Positions 7,753 to 15,671 of a stretch of 64,000 nt of DNA are shown one piece after another. The stretch spans positions 155,842 to 219,841 of the forward strand of contig MTMA02000006.1 of NCBI GenBank assembly GCA_002011075.2. Direction: 5' to 3'. The position numbers and the translations under genes were made by a program. The stretch is from Candidatus Scotarchaeum otlingeri (GTDB lineage: Archaea > Thermoproteota > Nitrososphaeria > Geothermarchaeales > JDFR-13). The notes beneath the pieces are model-generated. The model was not told the DNA's origin. It did no database searches and worked only from the letters and a program-made list of their open reading frames with translations. Every line of letters starts with the position of its first letter. Position 1 is the stretch's first letter.

Positions 7753-8964
7753 ATGTCGGTGTTTTTAGTGGGTAGTTTTAGGTCTTTAGATGTGGATGAT
7801 GCGGTTGTTTATGTTGTTAAGATAGGGTCTTCTAAAGGGTATGGTTGTATTAAGTTATATCGTTCTATTTGGGAGTCATTTGGTGTTTATGGGGGTAAGG
7901 GTATTTTTAAGTTGTTATTAGATGTTGAGAGTAATCTGCTTGAAGTGTTTACTTATTATGGAGTGAGGAAGTTTGTGGTTTCAGGTGATTTGAAGGTTGG
8001 CGCTACATGTGTAATCAAGAATATTAGTAGTTATAGTTTAGAAGATTTTATAAGGGATTTTAATCAGAAGTCAGCGAATAAATATGGTGTTGTTCTTGAA
8101 TTGGTGGAGGATAAGTTGTTGCTTAGAGTATTGTCTACTGATGATGTTTATAGGGTTATTAATTATGAGTTGAGGGTTGCTAAAGGAGGGGACTCGGAGC
8201 TTATATTGACTATAGAGGGCGATAATCCTATTGACCTGGTTTTTATTTATGATAAATTTGGGAGAAATCTTGTTAAAAGAATTATTGGTAAAGGTAAGAA
8301 TAGACATAGGTATGATGTTGTAAAGTTTGTTTCTTCTGGTTCGGAGTTAGGGGTTGTCTATAGAAAGGGGAGGTATGATGTAACATCTTTCAATAGATCT
8401 ATTTCTCGATCACAGTATATTGAATTTGTTTTAATGGAGGACCCTGCCGGGATAGAGTTTAAAGAAGTCTCAGGGTCGTGGTATAACATATCCTTGTCGG
8501 AGAAGGTTTGGATGACGGTGAAAAACTATTATACATATATTTATTCTTATGGTCCGAGGAAAAGACCACTAGAAAAGGAGAAAATAGGGATTATTATTGC
8601 AAATCGTTTTTTAAATGAGAGATACAGAAACATCAGATTTATTAATGAGATGGATAGAGTGGATGGCGGACCTGATCTATATTGCATAGTGGACGACGAG
8701 AATCTATATGTTATTGAGGTTAAGTTCACCGCTAGATCAGATCGGTATGTGATGAGGTTAAAAGCTAATAAGGCTAAGAAACAGATTGAAGCATTTATCT
8801 ATAGGACATATAAAGAGAAGATAAAGGATATCATGAGTTATAATGCTATTGAGAATTTATATTATGGGGTCTTAATAGTGGGAGTAAATCTACTCTCTAG
8901 GAAAATTGATGACTATTTAAAAGGTAAAATATTTTATCAGATATGGAGATGTAGATATGACTGA
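7753..8964 (+). CDS. PD-(D/E)XK nuclease-like protein, cassette copy 1 (A1)
   Basis: A 403-residue protein. The C-terminal third carries a restriction-endonuclease-fold signature: Pro307-Asp308, a strand, then Glu322-Val-Lys324 (GPDLY...YVIEVKF), with a preceding helix containing EKEKIGIIIANRF that can supply the first acidic residue. This is the archaeal resolvase/Mrr-like pattern of a Mg-dependent nuclease. The N-terminal two thirds are beta-rich and unrecognised, with an EDFIRDFNQ segment near residue 100 shared with A2. The start is 17 bases after the tRNA 3' end. The first kilobase is strikingly G/T-rich on the coding strand. It overlaps B1 by 8 bases. Target could be DNA or RNA. Confidence 0.7.
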   Translation: MSVFLVGSFRSLDVDDAVVYVVKIGSSKGYGCIKLYRSIWESFGVYGGKGIFKLLLDVESNLLEVFTYYGVRKFVVSGDLKVGATCVIKNISSYSLEDFIRDFNQKSANKYGVVLELVEDKLLLRVLSTDDVYRVINYELRVAKGGDSELILTIEGDNPIDLVFIYDKFGRNLVKRIIGKGKNRHRYDVVKFVSSGSELGVVYRKGRYDVTSFNRSISRSQYIEFVLMEDPAGIEFKEVSGSWYNISLSEKVWMTVKNYYTYIYSYGPRKRPLEKEKIGIIIANRFLNERYRNIRFINEMDRVDGGPDLYCIVDDENLYVIEVKFTARSDRYVMRLKANKAKKQIEAFIYRTYKEKIKDIMSYNAIENLYYGVLIVGVNLLSRKIDDYLKGKIFYQIWRCRYD

Positions 8965-10000
8965 TATGGATTTATTATTAGATATTTATGATATTTGGAT
9001 GGATTTGTTGGATTTTATAGAGAATGAATTGATGTTTTCGCCTAGAATTAGGTTTCGGCTTAACATAACTAATGACGCCTATTTATGGGTGGCTGACGCT
9101 AGTTCATATATTAGCCATATATATGACTATCTAGGTAGATTAGTATGTGACCCAGACGGATGCTTTATTGAAGGAATATTCTACAATATTATCGACCTTA
9201 TTGAGGAACTATATCCTAAGAAGTCAGCTAAATATTATGATGAAATGTTGTCGGTTAATTGGTCCGATCAAAACACTATAAAACAGTTCTCAGACATATT
9301 CCCTAAATTCTTTAAGGATTACTACAATTCTTTGAAGGAAATCACAGATAAAAAAAGCCGTGATTTAGAACACAATGTTTTCAAGCCAGAATTCATTACT
9401 CGTAGTGAAGGGCTTTTTGGAGTTCGAATCAAACTTTGTGAAGAACACTTGCCTACTAATCTGATTGAGAAGTTATCTGTAGCTATCGAAATATTAAAAG
9501 AGATATATTTAGGGTATAACCAGATCGATATGGATAAATGGAGAAAAGATGTACGTGATAATTATTTCATATATAAAAAGAACGCTGAGTACGATAAGTT
9601 AAGAATGCTATTGAATTTCTTGATAAAGATATCGACAGAGCATACATTAGATAAGATACTCAATATAAGTATTGACGCGCGACACGTAGGTAAATATCTA
9701 TTATCTATTAACTCAGTTGGTGAAGATGGTGAAATAAGGGTGGTCACCGATATATATATTGATAAGATAGATATCTCTAAACACAATATTCACATAAATG
9801 TAATATCTAAGAATAAGGGTTTAATGAATAAATTAATGGATATGTTAAACAAGGCTCTCGAGCCAAAGCTTATTATGAAACCCGGTAATGATTCCGTCTC
9901 AACTCTGATAAGTCACAGTGGTTCAGGCGACTTTGGTAAGATCGAGACGTTTATAGCAAATGTAATTCATAAGATAAAAGAAGTTACGCAAGAATCATAA
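8957..10000 (+). CDS. Unknown protein, cassette copy 1 (B1)
   Basis: This 347-residue, mostly helical acidic protein has no motif I recognise and no membrane segment or signal. It overlaps A1 by 8 bases and precedes C1 by 25, so the three genes form one transcription unit. Resemblance to B2 of the second cassette is weak but collinear: an early D(I/L)IEELY/DIVNEIY helix, an (F/Y)PKFF/YPKAF segment, then an EILKEIY/DILREIY helix about 60 residues later and similar C-terminal helices. It may be a specificity or adaptor subunit; that is speculation. Confidence 0.55.
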   Translation: MTDMDLLLDIYDIWMDLLDFIENELMFSPRIRFRLNITNDAYLWVADASSYISHIYDYLGRLVCDPDGCFIEGIFYNIIDLIEELYPKKSAKYYDEMLSVNWSDQNTIKQFSDIFPKFFKDYYNSLKEITDKKSRDLEHNVFKPEFITRSEGLFGVRIKLCEEHLPTNLIEKLSVAIEILKEIYLGYNQIDMDKWRKDVRDNYFIYKKNAEYDKLRMLLNFLIKISTEHTLDKILNISIDARHVGKYLLSINSVGEDGEIRVVTDIYIDKIDISKHNIHINVISKNKGLMNKLMDMLNKALEPKLIMKPGNDSVSTLISHSGSGDFGKIETFIANVIHKIKEVTQES

Positions 10001-10025
10001 TATATATCTTAACAACTCACTGTGA

Positions 10026-11585
10026 ATGAACATGTTACTAGAATATTATTTTATCCCGATAGTGCCTCCAGAATGTCTGGATGGATTTAACATACTAAAA
10101 AATAGATTTGTAGACGCTATTTTCCAGTATTACCGTATATTCGATAAGCCTGTTTTCCGGTTACCTAGCGATGTCAAGTGGCTTCTCTCATCAGTAATGC
10201 CGGATTACCTATTAGCCACTCAAAATATCCATATCCAGTTTGCCTCTTGGGCTAAAGATAAAGGTATCAATAAGGTTATTGTATGGGACCTACCTACTTA
10301 TCTAGATAAAATAGAGGAGGCAGAAGAGAATATTCCACGATGTTTAGAATATATAGATTGGTTTGAAAATAAGGGTTTCGATGTTATTCCATTAATAAAA
10401 GGAGCCACCCCAGATCAGATACGGTGGTTCTGTAATGAAGTAGCTGAACGAGGTTATGAAGATGTAGCTTTTCATGCTAGTGAATTCCTATCAAGTAGAT
10501 TACGTCCCTATCCATACTATCCAGATAAATATATCTCGGCTAAAGATTATCTTCTTCTTCTACTAAAAGAAGTAGTTAATTATCCTTTCAAACGCATATT
10601 GGTATTGGGCGGCGCTAGCCCAAGACATATGGATTTACTAATGGATTTGTCGGATAAGATTGTTTTGGCCGGATTAAGTTGGTATATAGATGCAAGAAGA
10701 TTTAGAGTATACACCGATAAGAGAAAGATAAAATATTTAGGTAAATCATACTTTGAATGCGACTGTCCAATATGTAAATATGTGTCTGCAAAACAGAGAA
10801 GAACCCCCTACTACATTGCACTTCATAATCTCTATTATAATTGGCTATATATAGAGGGCGATGATAAGCATAGATTTGAGACATACGACCTAATTGTTGA
10901 TGCTAACGAAATTCTAATTGTCACATCAAATCTATATATAGGCCATCCACAGAGTTTATGGCAGGTATTTTTTAATAAAATGAAACGAGTCAAACCCACA
11001 TATATAATTCTAATAGGTAATACACTTTATCTAGATAATCCCTCCGACAAAAATAGACAAAAGTGGAGCGAGTTAATTCGTATTCTTTCAGAGCTATATG
11101 AAGAACATGGAACTATATCGATCTTCATGAAAGGCCGCTCTGAGACATACCCAATAGACATATTAACTAACGACTCTTTCCTTTATAGGGAGGCCAAAGA
11201 CCCATTAATAAATAAATTTACCGAAGAACCAGGTCTTCTAACGCTAATCAAATTCTATAGCGGAGCAAAGCAAGAGTTAACTGTAAAGAAGAAAACTCTA
11301 AAAGAAGAATTTACCATAAAAATTGCTAACGAAAAAATAATAGATCATCTTCCTCCTGAGGAAGCTATTAAGTTGGTTAGAAATGATAAAAGCCATAAAG
11401 GATACGACTGGATATTTACAAATTTACTTAACTATCCATATGTAGACTACAAAGAGAAAGTGGCTATACCCGGTGAATGGACCCTTTTTTCACCTAGTTT
11501 AACGGAACCTAGACCGGGTTACATAGTAGTAGATAAAAACGGATCAGTAAAGGTCAAAGAGATAAGGTATCACGAATATACTTGA
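10026..11585 (+). CDS. tRNA-guanine transglycosylase-like (ArcTGT/DpdA-like) protein, cassette copy 1 (C1)
   Basis: A 519-residue protein whose N-terminal 280 residues follow the TGT barrel. A zinc site CDCPIC (Cys245, Cys247, Cys250) with His267 in ALHNLYY corresponds to the CxCPxC...HNLY signature of archaeosine TGT. Upstream are WDLPTYL, VIPLIKG and LVLGGASP strands matching the TGT order. At the place where TGTs have the catalytic Asp (FDS/FDC) this protein reads DKIVLAGLSWYIDA, so the nucleophile is not obvious. The C-terminal 230 residues are not a PUA domain I can recognise. It stops 1 base before the right repeat. Confidence 0.72.
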   Translation: MNMLLEYYFIPIVPPECLDGFNILKNRFVDAIFQYYRIFDKPVFRLPSDVKWLLSSVMPDYLLATQNIHIQFASWAKDKGINKVIVWDLPTYLDKIEEAEENIPRCLEYIDWFENKGFDVIPLIKGATPDQIRWFCNEVAERGYEDVAFHASEFLSSRLRPYPYYPDKYISAKDYLLLLLKEVVNYPFKRILVLGGASPRHMDLLMDLSDKIVLAGLSWYIDARRFRVYTDKRKIKYLGKSYFECDCPICKYVSAKQRRTPYYIALHNLYYNWLYIEGDDKHRFETYDLIVDANEILIVTSNLYIGHPQSLWQVFFNKMKRVKPTYIILIGNTLYLDNPSDKNRQKWSELIRILSELYEEHGTISIFMKGRSETYPIDILTNDSFLYREAKDPLINKFTEEPGLLTLIKFYSGAKQELTVKKKTLKEEFTIKIANEKIIDHLPPEEAIKLVRNDKSHKGYDWIFTNLLNYPYVDYKEKVAIPGEWTLFSPSLTEPRPGYIVVDKNGSVKVKEIRYHEYT

Positions 11586-11586
11586 A

Positions 11587-11612
11587 TTCAAATCCCACCC
11601 CGGGGACCATTA
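11587..11612 (+). repeat. Direct repeat, displaced tRNA-Tyr 3' end (right attachment site)
   Basis: This 26-bp segment is identical to 7713-7738 in the tRNA. It lies in the 33-base gap between the convergent stop codons of C1 and B2, so it is the only sequence separating the two cassettes. It is not part of a complete tRNA: no D arm or anticodon arm precedes it. Confidence 0.85.
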
Positions 11613-11618
11613 AAAGGT

Positions 11619-12614
11619 TTATGTGTTTTGTTCTATTGTTTTTATTATTTGTTGGACTTGGTTTATGGCGTTATATAGCGAGGAGTGCTGTTCTTCGATA
11701 CTAATTAGTGGCTTTCTTTCCTTATACCTAATTATTTTACTGAGACTGTTTTCTATTTTGGTTCGGTGTTTTTTCCTAAGTTCTATGTATCCAGTTATTT
11801 TATATTTTATTGGTTGTTCTGTTTCTTCGATTTCATGTATTTCTATTTCTAATGTGCCTATCTTCCTATTTTCTAGTCTTATGAATATGTTTCTTCCTCC
11901 CTCTATTGGCCAGTTATCTATTTCTATATTTGTGGGTATTAGTGTGTGTAGTTCATTGATTATCTTTCTTATGGTGTATAAGCTTGTCTTTATAAATTCT
12001 ATATCCCCTTTTTCTTGGATGTCAAATTCTTGCTGTGCATCATCAACATTATAAATTTCTTTATAAATTTCTCTTAATATATCCATGCCTTGCATAAATA
12101 GAGAGACTTTATCTTTTATCGCCTTTTTCTTTACATTATATCTTAATTCGATGTATGAATATCCTGTTTCATCTATTATATCCCTTATCTCTACTTTGTG
12201 CTTTGTGCTTATCCTATTCGCCGCCTCTGCTCTTTTATCTATGAATTCAAAGGCTTTGGGATATTTTTTTCTAAGTTTTTCAATCATCTCTGGTTTTGAC
12301 CAACTTTCTTCATTAAATTCCAGGTTATCGTATAAGTAGACTCCGTATATTTCATTTACAATGTCTATAATGGAATCCTCCATATCTCTCATAATCATTA
12401 TACCATCTGGGTTTTCTTCAGCCCACCTGAAGAACATTTTATGTGGCTCGGCAAGCGCATAATTAATTGATTTTGCTATATTCCATGAATATATATTTTC
12501 AGCTAATGACGCTCCTATTCTTAAGTCGTATGATAAATATGGATATGTTTCTATTCTTTCTATTATCATGTTTAGAAAATCTAAACTATTATATAATGAT
12601 TTATTCCAACTCAT
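11619..12614 (-). CDS. Unknown protein, cassette copy 2 (B2)
   Basis: About 331 residues, helical, without recognisable motifs; the distant counterpart of B1 by position, length and collinear short matches. I choose the ATG at 12614 because GGTGAT precedes it by five bases; an in-frame ATG at 12626 is possible. Either way it overlaps the end of A2. Its stop is 6 bases from the displaced tRNA 3' end. The coding strand is A/C-rich, the reverse of A1. Confidence 0.55.
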   Translation of the reverse strand: MSWNKSLYNSLDFLNMIIERIETYPYLSYDLRIGASLAENIYSWNIAKSINYALAEPHKMFFRWAEENPDGIMIMRDMEDSIIDIVNEIYGVYLYDNLEFNEESWSKPEMIEKLRKKYPKAFEFIDKRAEAANRISTKHKVEIRDIIDETGYSYIELRYNVKKKAIKDKVSLFMQGMDILREIYKEIYNVDDAQQEFDIQEKGDIEFIKTSLYTIRKIINELHTLIPTNIEIDNWPIEGGRNIFIRLENRKIGTLEIEIHEIEETEQPIKYKITGYIELRKKHRTKIENSLSKIIRYKERKPLISIEEQHSSLYNAINQVQQIIKTIEQNT

Positions 12615-13815
12615 CAATATCACCATCTAGTTTCTCCATTTTAAAGTATAAAAAACCATACTTATCCTTCTTTAAATTAATAGTTACTATTATAAAACCA
12701 TAATTCTTTATTATTATCTTCAGTTGATCCATGATAGAAATAATTTTATTGACCTGCCTTTGCACTTCTTTGAAAGCTTCAGAATATTTTTTATTAACAG
12801 CTTCTCTATTTGATACAAATTTAACTTCGAATACATCAACAAGTTTCTCTGCTTTTACAAAGACATCAGGCCTAATATTTTTTTTCATTAGCAGTTTAAA
12901 TCTTGATTTTAAGTATGGGTCTCTAATCACATTTCCCATAATCTTTTGTGATAAGAAATGTAACGCAATCTTTTTACCAATTTCTTCTCTAACAAATCTT
13001 CCTCTTACTATACCATGTTTAAGCATGTCATAACTTATATTCATTAATCTGCGTAAAACAGAATAAGCATCCCCATCAGTTATCTCAAACTTATAGATAA
13101 CTATATCGTCTTTTCCTACTACTTCATAAGTAATCGCTTTATCTTTAATCTTATAGTCATATAATCTTTTTAGCGAAGATAGAGGAATAAATGTTGTCTT
13201 CTTCTTTTTTGGGTTTTTTCCGTGTTGGTATGTTATGGCTATTCCGTGTTTGCTTGCTGTTAGTTTGGTGACTGTCTCCGGCATGGCTCTTTTTCTTGAT
13301 GTTCTTTTTGATAGTATCTTGATTTGGCTTTTTTGGTTTTTAATCTGGTATTTTAGTTTTATTGTTTTCCTTGTTTCGGCTGGATATTCGGCTATTATTA
13401 TGGCTGCTCCCCCGTGCTCTCTCCCATACCTCCATTTCTTTGTTGCTATGGTCTCTCCGCCGCTGAATCTTAGTATCAGTTTATCATTTATTATTTCAAG
13501 TTTAATTCCATATTTGCTCTTTGCATCTTGGTTGAAGTCTTTTATAAAGGCTTCTTGGCTATAGGGCTCTATCTTAATGTGGTGTTTTCCTAGTTTGAGC
13601 CATTTATAGCATAATACTACTTGGCTCTTGGGGCTGTAGCGCCAGTGGATCTGGTGTTCTGTATCGTTGGAGATGGTTATTCGATATATCTCCTCCCCTG
13701 TCTTTTCATATAGTTCCTTGAATGGTGTGCTGGGTAGGTATATGGTGGGAGGCTGCCCTACGGCCGTCGTCTCCAGCTCTACATTTGTTTCCTCTCTGTC
13801 TTTATATTGCCCCAT
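12601..13815 (-). CDS. PD-(D/E)XK nuclease-like protein, cassette copy 2 (A2)
   Basis: A 404-residue homologue of A1. The nuclease signature is conserved: Asp317 in IRPDVF, a strand, then Glu330-Val-Lys332 in DVFEVKF, with the spacing nearly as in A1, and a preceding EEIGKKIALHFL helix. The EAFIKDFNQ segment near residue 88 matches A1. The central part is rich in Lys and Arg (RTSRKRAMPE, HGKNPKKKK), which may bind nucleic acid. It overlaps C2 by 14 bases upstream and B2 downstream, forming one operon. Divergence from A1 is large, so the copies are not a recent duplication. Confidence 0.7.
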   Translation of the reverse strand: MGQYKDREETNVELETTAVGQPPTIYLPSTPFKELYEKTGEEIYRITISNDTEHQIHWRYSPKSQVVLCYKWLKLGKHHIKIEPYSQEAFIKDFNQDAKSKYGIKLEIINDKLILRFSGGETIATKKWRYGREHGGAAIIIAEYPAETRKTIKLKYQIKNQKSQIKILSKRTSRKRAMPETVTKLTASKHGIAITYQHGKNPKKKKTTFIPLSSLKRLYDYKIKDKAITYEVVGKDDIVIYKFEITDGDAYSVLRRLMNISYDMLKHGIVRGRFVREEIGKKIALHFLSQKIMGNVIRDPYLKSRFKLLMKKNIRPDVFVKAEKLVDVFEVKFVSNREAVNKKYSEAFKEVQRQVNKIISIMDQLKIIIKNYGFIIVTINLKKDKYGFLYFKMEKLDGDIDELE

Positions 13816-15370
13816 CTATATCCACACCTTTAATTATTTTTACCTCGCCTCTCCTCGTTAGGTATAGGGCTCCTTCCTCCGGTTTGGTGTATGTATTCCA
13901 TGTTCTCCTCCATATTCCGGGTGTAGCAACCATCTTCTCGGTGTCTATATGGGGTTGGTTTATTGAGGTTGTTATGAACCATTCGAGCGCTCTAGATTCT
14001 CTTTCCCTTGCTAGCTCCTCCAGGGTGCGTTCTACATCCTTTTCTTCTATTGGACGGGTCTCTAGAGTTAGGGTGAGCGGTTTACTATCCCGGTATTTCT
14101 TTATTGTTAGTTTTGATTTGGCTGTTGCGTATAACCTGATAAGCTTCATTAGGGCCTCGTCATATATTGTTTCTCTAAGGTTATCCATCAAAGGATCGAT
14201 TTCACCTGGAAATAGGAATTTATATCTCCTAGTGATGTTTATAGGCCGTTCTTCTCCATAGCTCTTCATTAATATGGTTATGGTTCCATTCAACCGAAGC
14301 TCCATCAACCTCTCCATGAATTTTATCCATTCCCCCTGTCCCTTGCCAAAGCCATCTATATATAGCGTGTTCCCCATCAGGATGAGGTATCTGGGCTTCA
14401 GCCTCTTGGCTATATGGATTAATCCTCTCCATATACTGTCTCTATGCCCCACATATAATCCTGCCGCTATTAATATGTCATGGCTATAGTCGGCGATTAA
14501 ATCATAGAGTCTCACTTCTACATCAACAGGATAGTCAATGTCATAATTGATTAGCCAGTTGCTGAAGTAGAGGTTGTGCTGAGCTATAGACGAGGAACTT
14601 CTCCGGGTTAACGGGGGCTTCACGCTACAGTATGGACAGGTGCATTCATAGAATCGGTTCTTGACATTTATATTCTTCTTCTCTGTATATAGAAGTTTCT
14701 CCCCTGCATCTATATACCATGTATAACCGCTGAGGCATATCCTGTCATCTAGATCCATTAGTCTATAAGCATAATTGGGGCTTGCCGCTCCAACTAATAA
14801 TAATTGCCTAAAGTCGTACTCCAATATATTTTTGATATAGCTAACCATCAAGTCATACGCACTCATGAATGGATCAGAGAGCTCTGGATATGGACGTAAC
14901 TCTGTATATAAATATTCTGATATGTGGAAAGCCGCTATATCGAAACCCAAAGCCCGGATTCCGCCTAGGGATATCCTTATGTGGTCTTCATATGCTCCCT
15001 TTATCAGAGGTATAACTTTAAATCCATGGTCTATGAAGTACTCTAATCGGTCGAGAGAAGTATATGTGTTGCCGAGGGATTCTTCGGGTTTGTTAAGGTA
15101 TGTGGGCATATCCCAAACCAAGATGTGGGTTATACCGAGTTCTTCAGCTAGCTTCCTAAACTTGATATGGGTGTCTTTTTCACGTAGAAGGTCGTCGGGC
15201 ATGATACTTGATAGTATCCATTTAACCTTCTTAGATAGTTTTGGCTTTAACGACCTAGGCCAGATGATTGTATAATATGGTATTATTGCATACTCAAATT
15301 CATGGGACAACTCGTTGAATATATCTATAGATTCGGGTGATACGATAGGTATATATCTAGTTAACTTCAA
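13802..15370 (-). CDS. tRNA-guanine transglycosylase-like (ArcTGT/DpdA-like) protein, cassette copy 2 (C2)
   Basis: A 522-residue homologue of C1, similar along the entire length. The zinc ligands are CTCPYC (Cys243, Cys245, Cys248) and His265 in AQHNLYF, with exactly the same 16-residue spacing as C1. Shared segments include KW(L/I)LSS(V/I)MPD, VWD(L/M)PTYL, VIPLIKGA, LRPYP, GNTLY and a WxxT/PG C-terminal region. As in C1, the expected catalytic Asp region reads DRICLSGYTWYIDA. The start is a TTG preceded by GGTGACTAT. Here it is the first gene of the operon, whereas its counterpart is last in copy 1. Confidence 0.72.
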   Translation of the reverse strand: MKLTRYIPIVSPESIDIFNELSHEFEYAIIPYYTIIWPRSLKPKLSKKVKWILSSIMPDDLLREKDTHIKFRKLAEELGITHILVWDMPTYLNKPEESLGNTYTSLDRLEYFIDHGFKVIPLIKGAYEDHIRISLGGIRALGFDIAAFHISEYLYTELRPYPELSDPFMSAYDLMVSYIKNILEYDFRQLLLVGAASPNYAYRLMDLDDRICLSGYTWYIDAGEKLLYTEKKNINVKNRFYECTCPYCSVKPPLTRRSSSSIAQHNLYFSNWLINYDIDYPVDVEVRLYDLIADYSHDILIAAGLYVGHRDSIWRGLIHIAKRLKPRYLILMGNTLYIDGFGKGQGEWIKFMERLMELRLNGTITILMKSYGEERPINITRRYKFLFPGEIDPLMDNLRETIYDEALMKLIRLYATAKSKLTIKKYRDSKPLTLTLETRPIEEKDVERTLEELARERESRALEWFITTSINQPHIDTEKMVATPGIWRRTWNTYTKPEEGALYLTRRGEVKIIKGVDIDGAI

Positions 15371-15448
15371 ATAGTCACCATAAATAAATTTTATGCCTAA
15401 TTTTTATTAAGAATAGAGACGGCATTATTGAACCATAACACTGGAGCC

Positions 15449-15671
15449 TCAGACCCCTGCATAAATTTCCCATCCAGCTATACTAAATTCAATATATATT
15501 GGGGCCGATTCTAAGATTATCAGATATATAACCTACCTTCCCTTTAATTAAGCCTCGAGATTTATAAGGGTTGACGCCGAGAAAGGATATATGGCCCGCA
15601 GCTGCCTTATCAATCCAGATATAATTCTTAACAGGGTTCTCACAGACTTCACCCGGATCATCGAAATACAT
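15449..15671 (-). pseudogene. Remnant of an ABC-transporter ATP-binding protein gene
   Basis: A 60-codon open frame reads GHISFLGVNPYKSRGL and GKVGYISDNL, which is the stretch between Walker A and the Q loop of ABC-2-type ATPases (G.I.VLG.dPyk.r...r..iGYv). After a stop and frame change the next segment, SIAGWEIYAGV, matches the following LTgwEnl.yyg helix, and then stops again. The Walker A region upstream has decayed beyond recognition. The gene is therefore dead, sitting just upstream of cassette 2. Confidence 0.5.

Larger units (their letters stand above)
7739..11586 (+). mobile_element. Candidate integrated mini-element carrying cassette A1-B1-C1
   Basis: The segment between the two 26-bp repeats is about 3.85 kb and contains exactly three genes. 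The first starts 14 bases after the left repeat and the last ends 1 base before the right repeat. The intact tRNA is on the left, as expected if the element supplied a fresh 3' end on insertion. No integrase, replication gene or partition gene is visible, so mobility would have to be provided in trans or the recombinase has been lost. Confidence 0.65.

Noticed and set aside
7367-7753. Replication origin suggested by the composition switch
   Set aside because: No Orc1/Cdc6 gene or origin-recognition-box-like inverted repeats are near, and the skew does not continue into ordinary flanking DNA.
11623-15275. Several hydrophobic frames on the + strand opposite the second cassette
   Set aside because: They mirror the A/C-rich coding strand of A2, B2 and C2, which are supported by homology with copy 1 and by overlapping operon structure.
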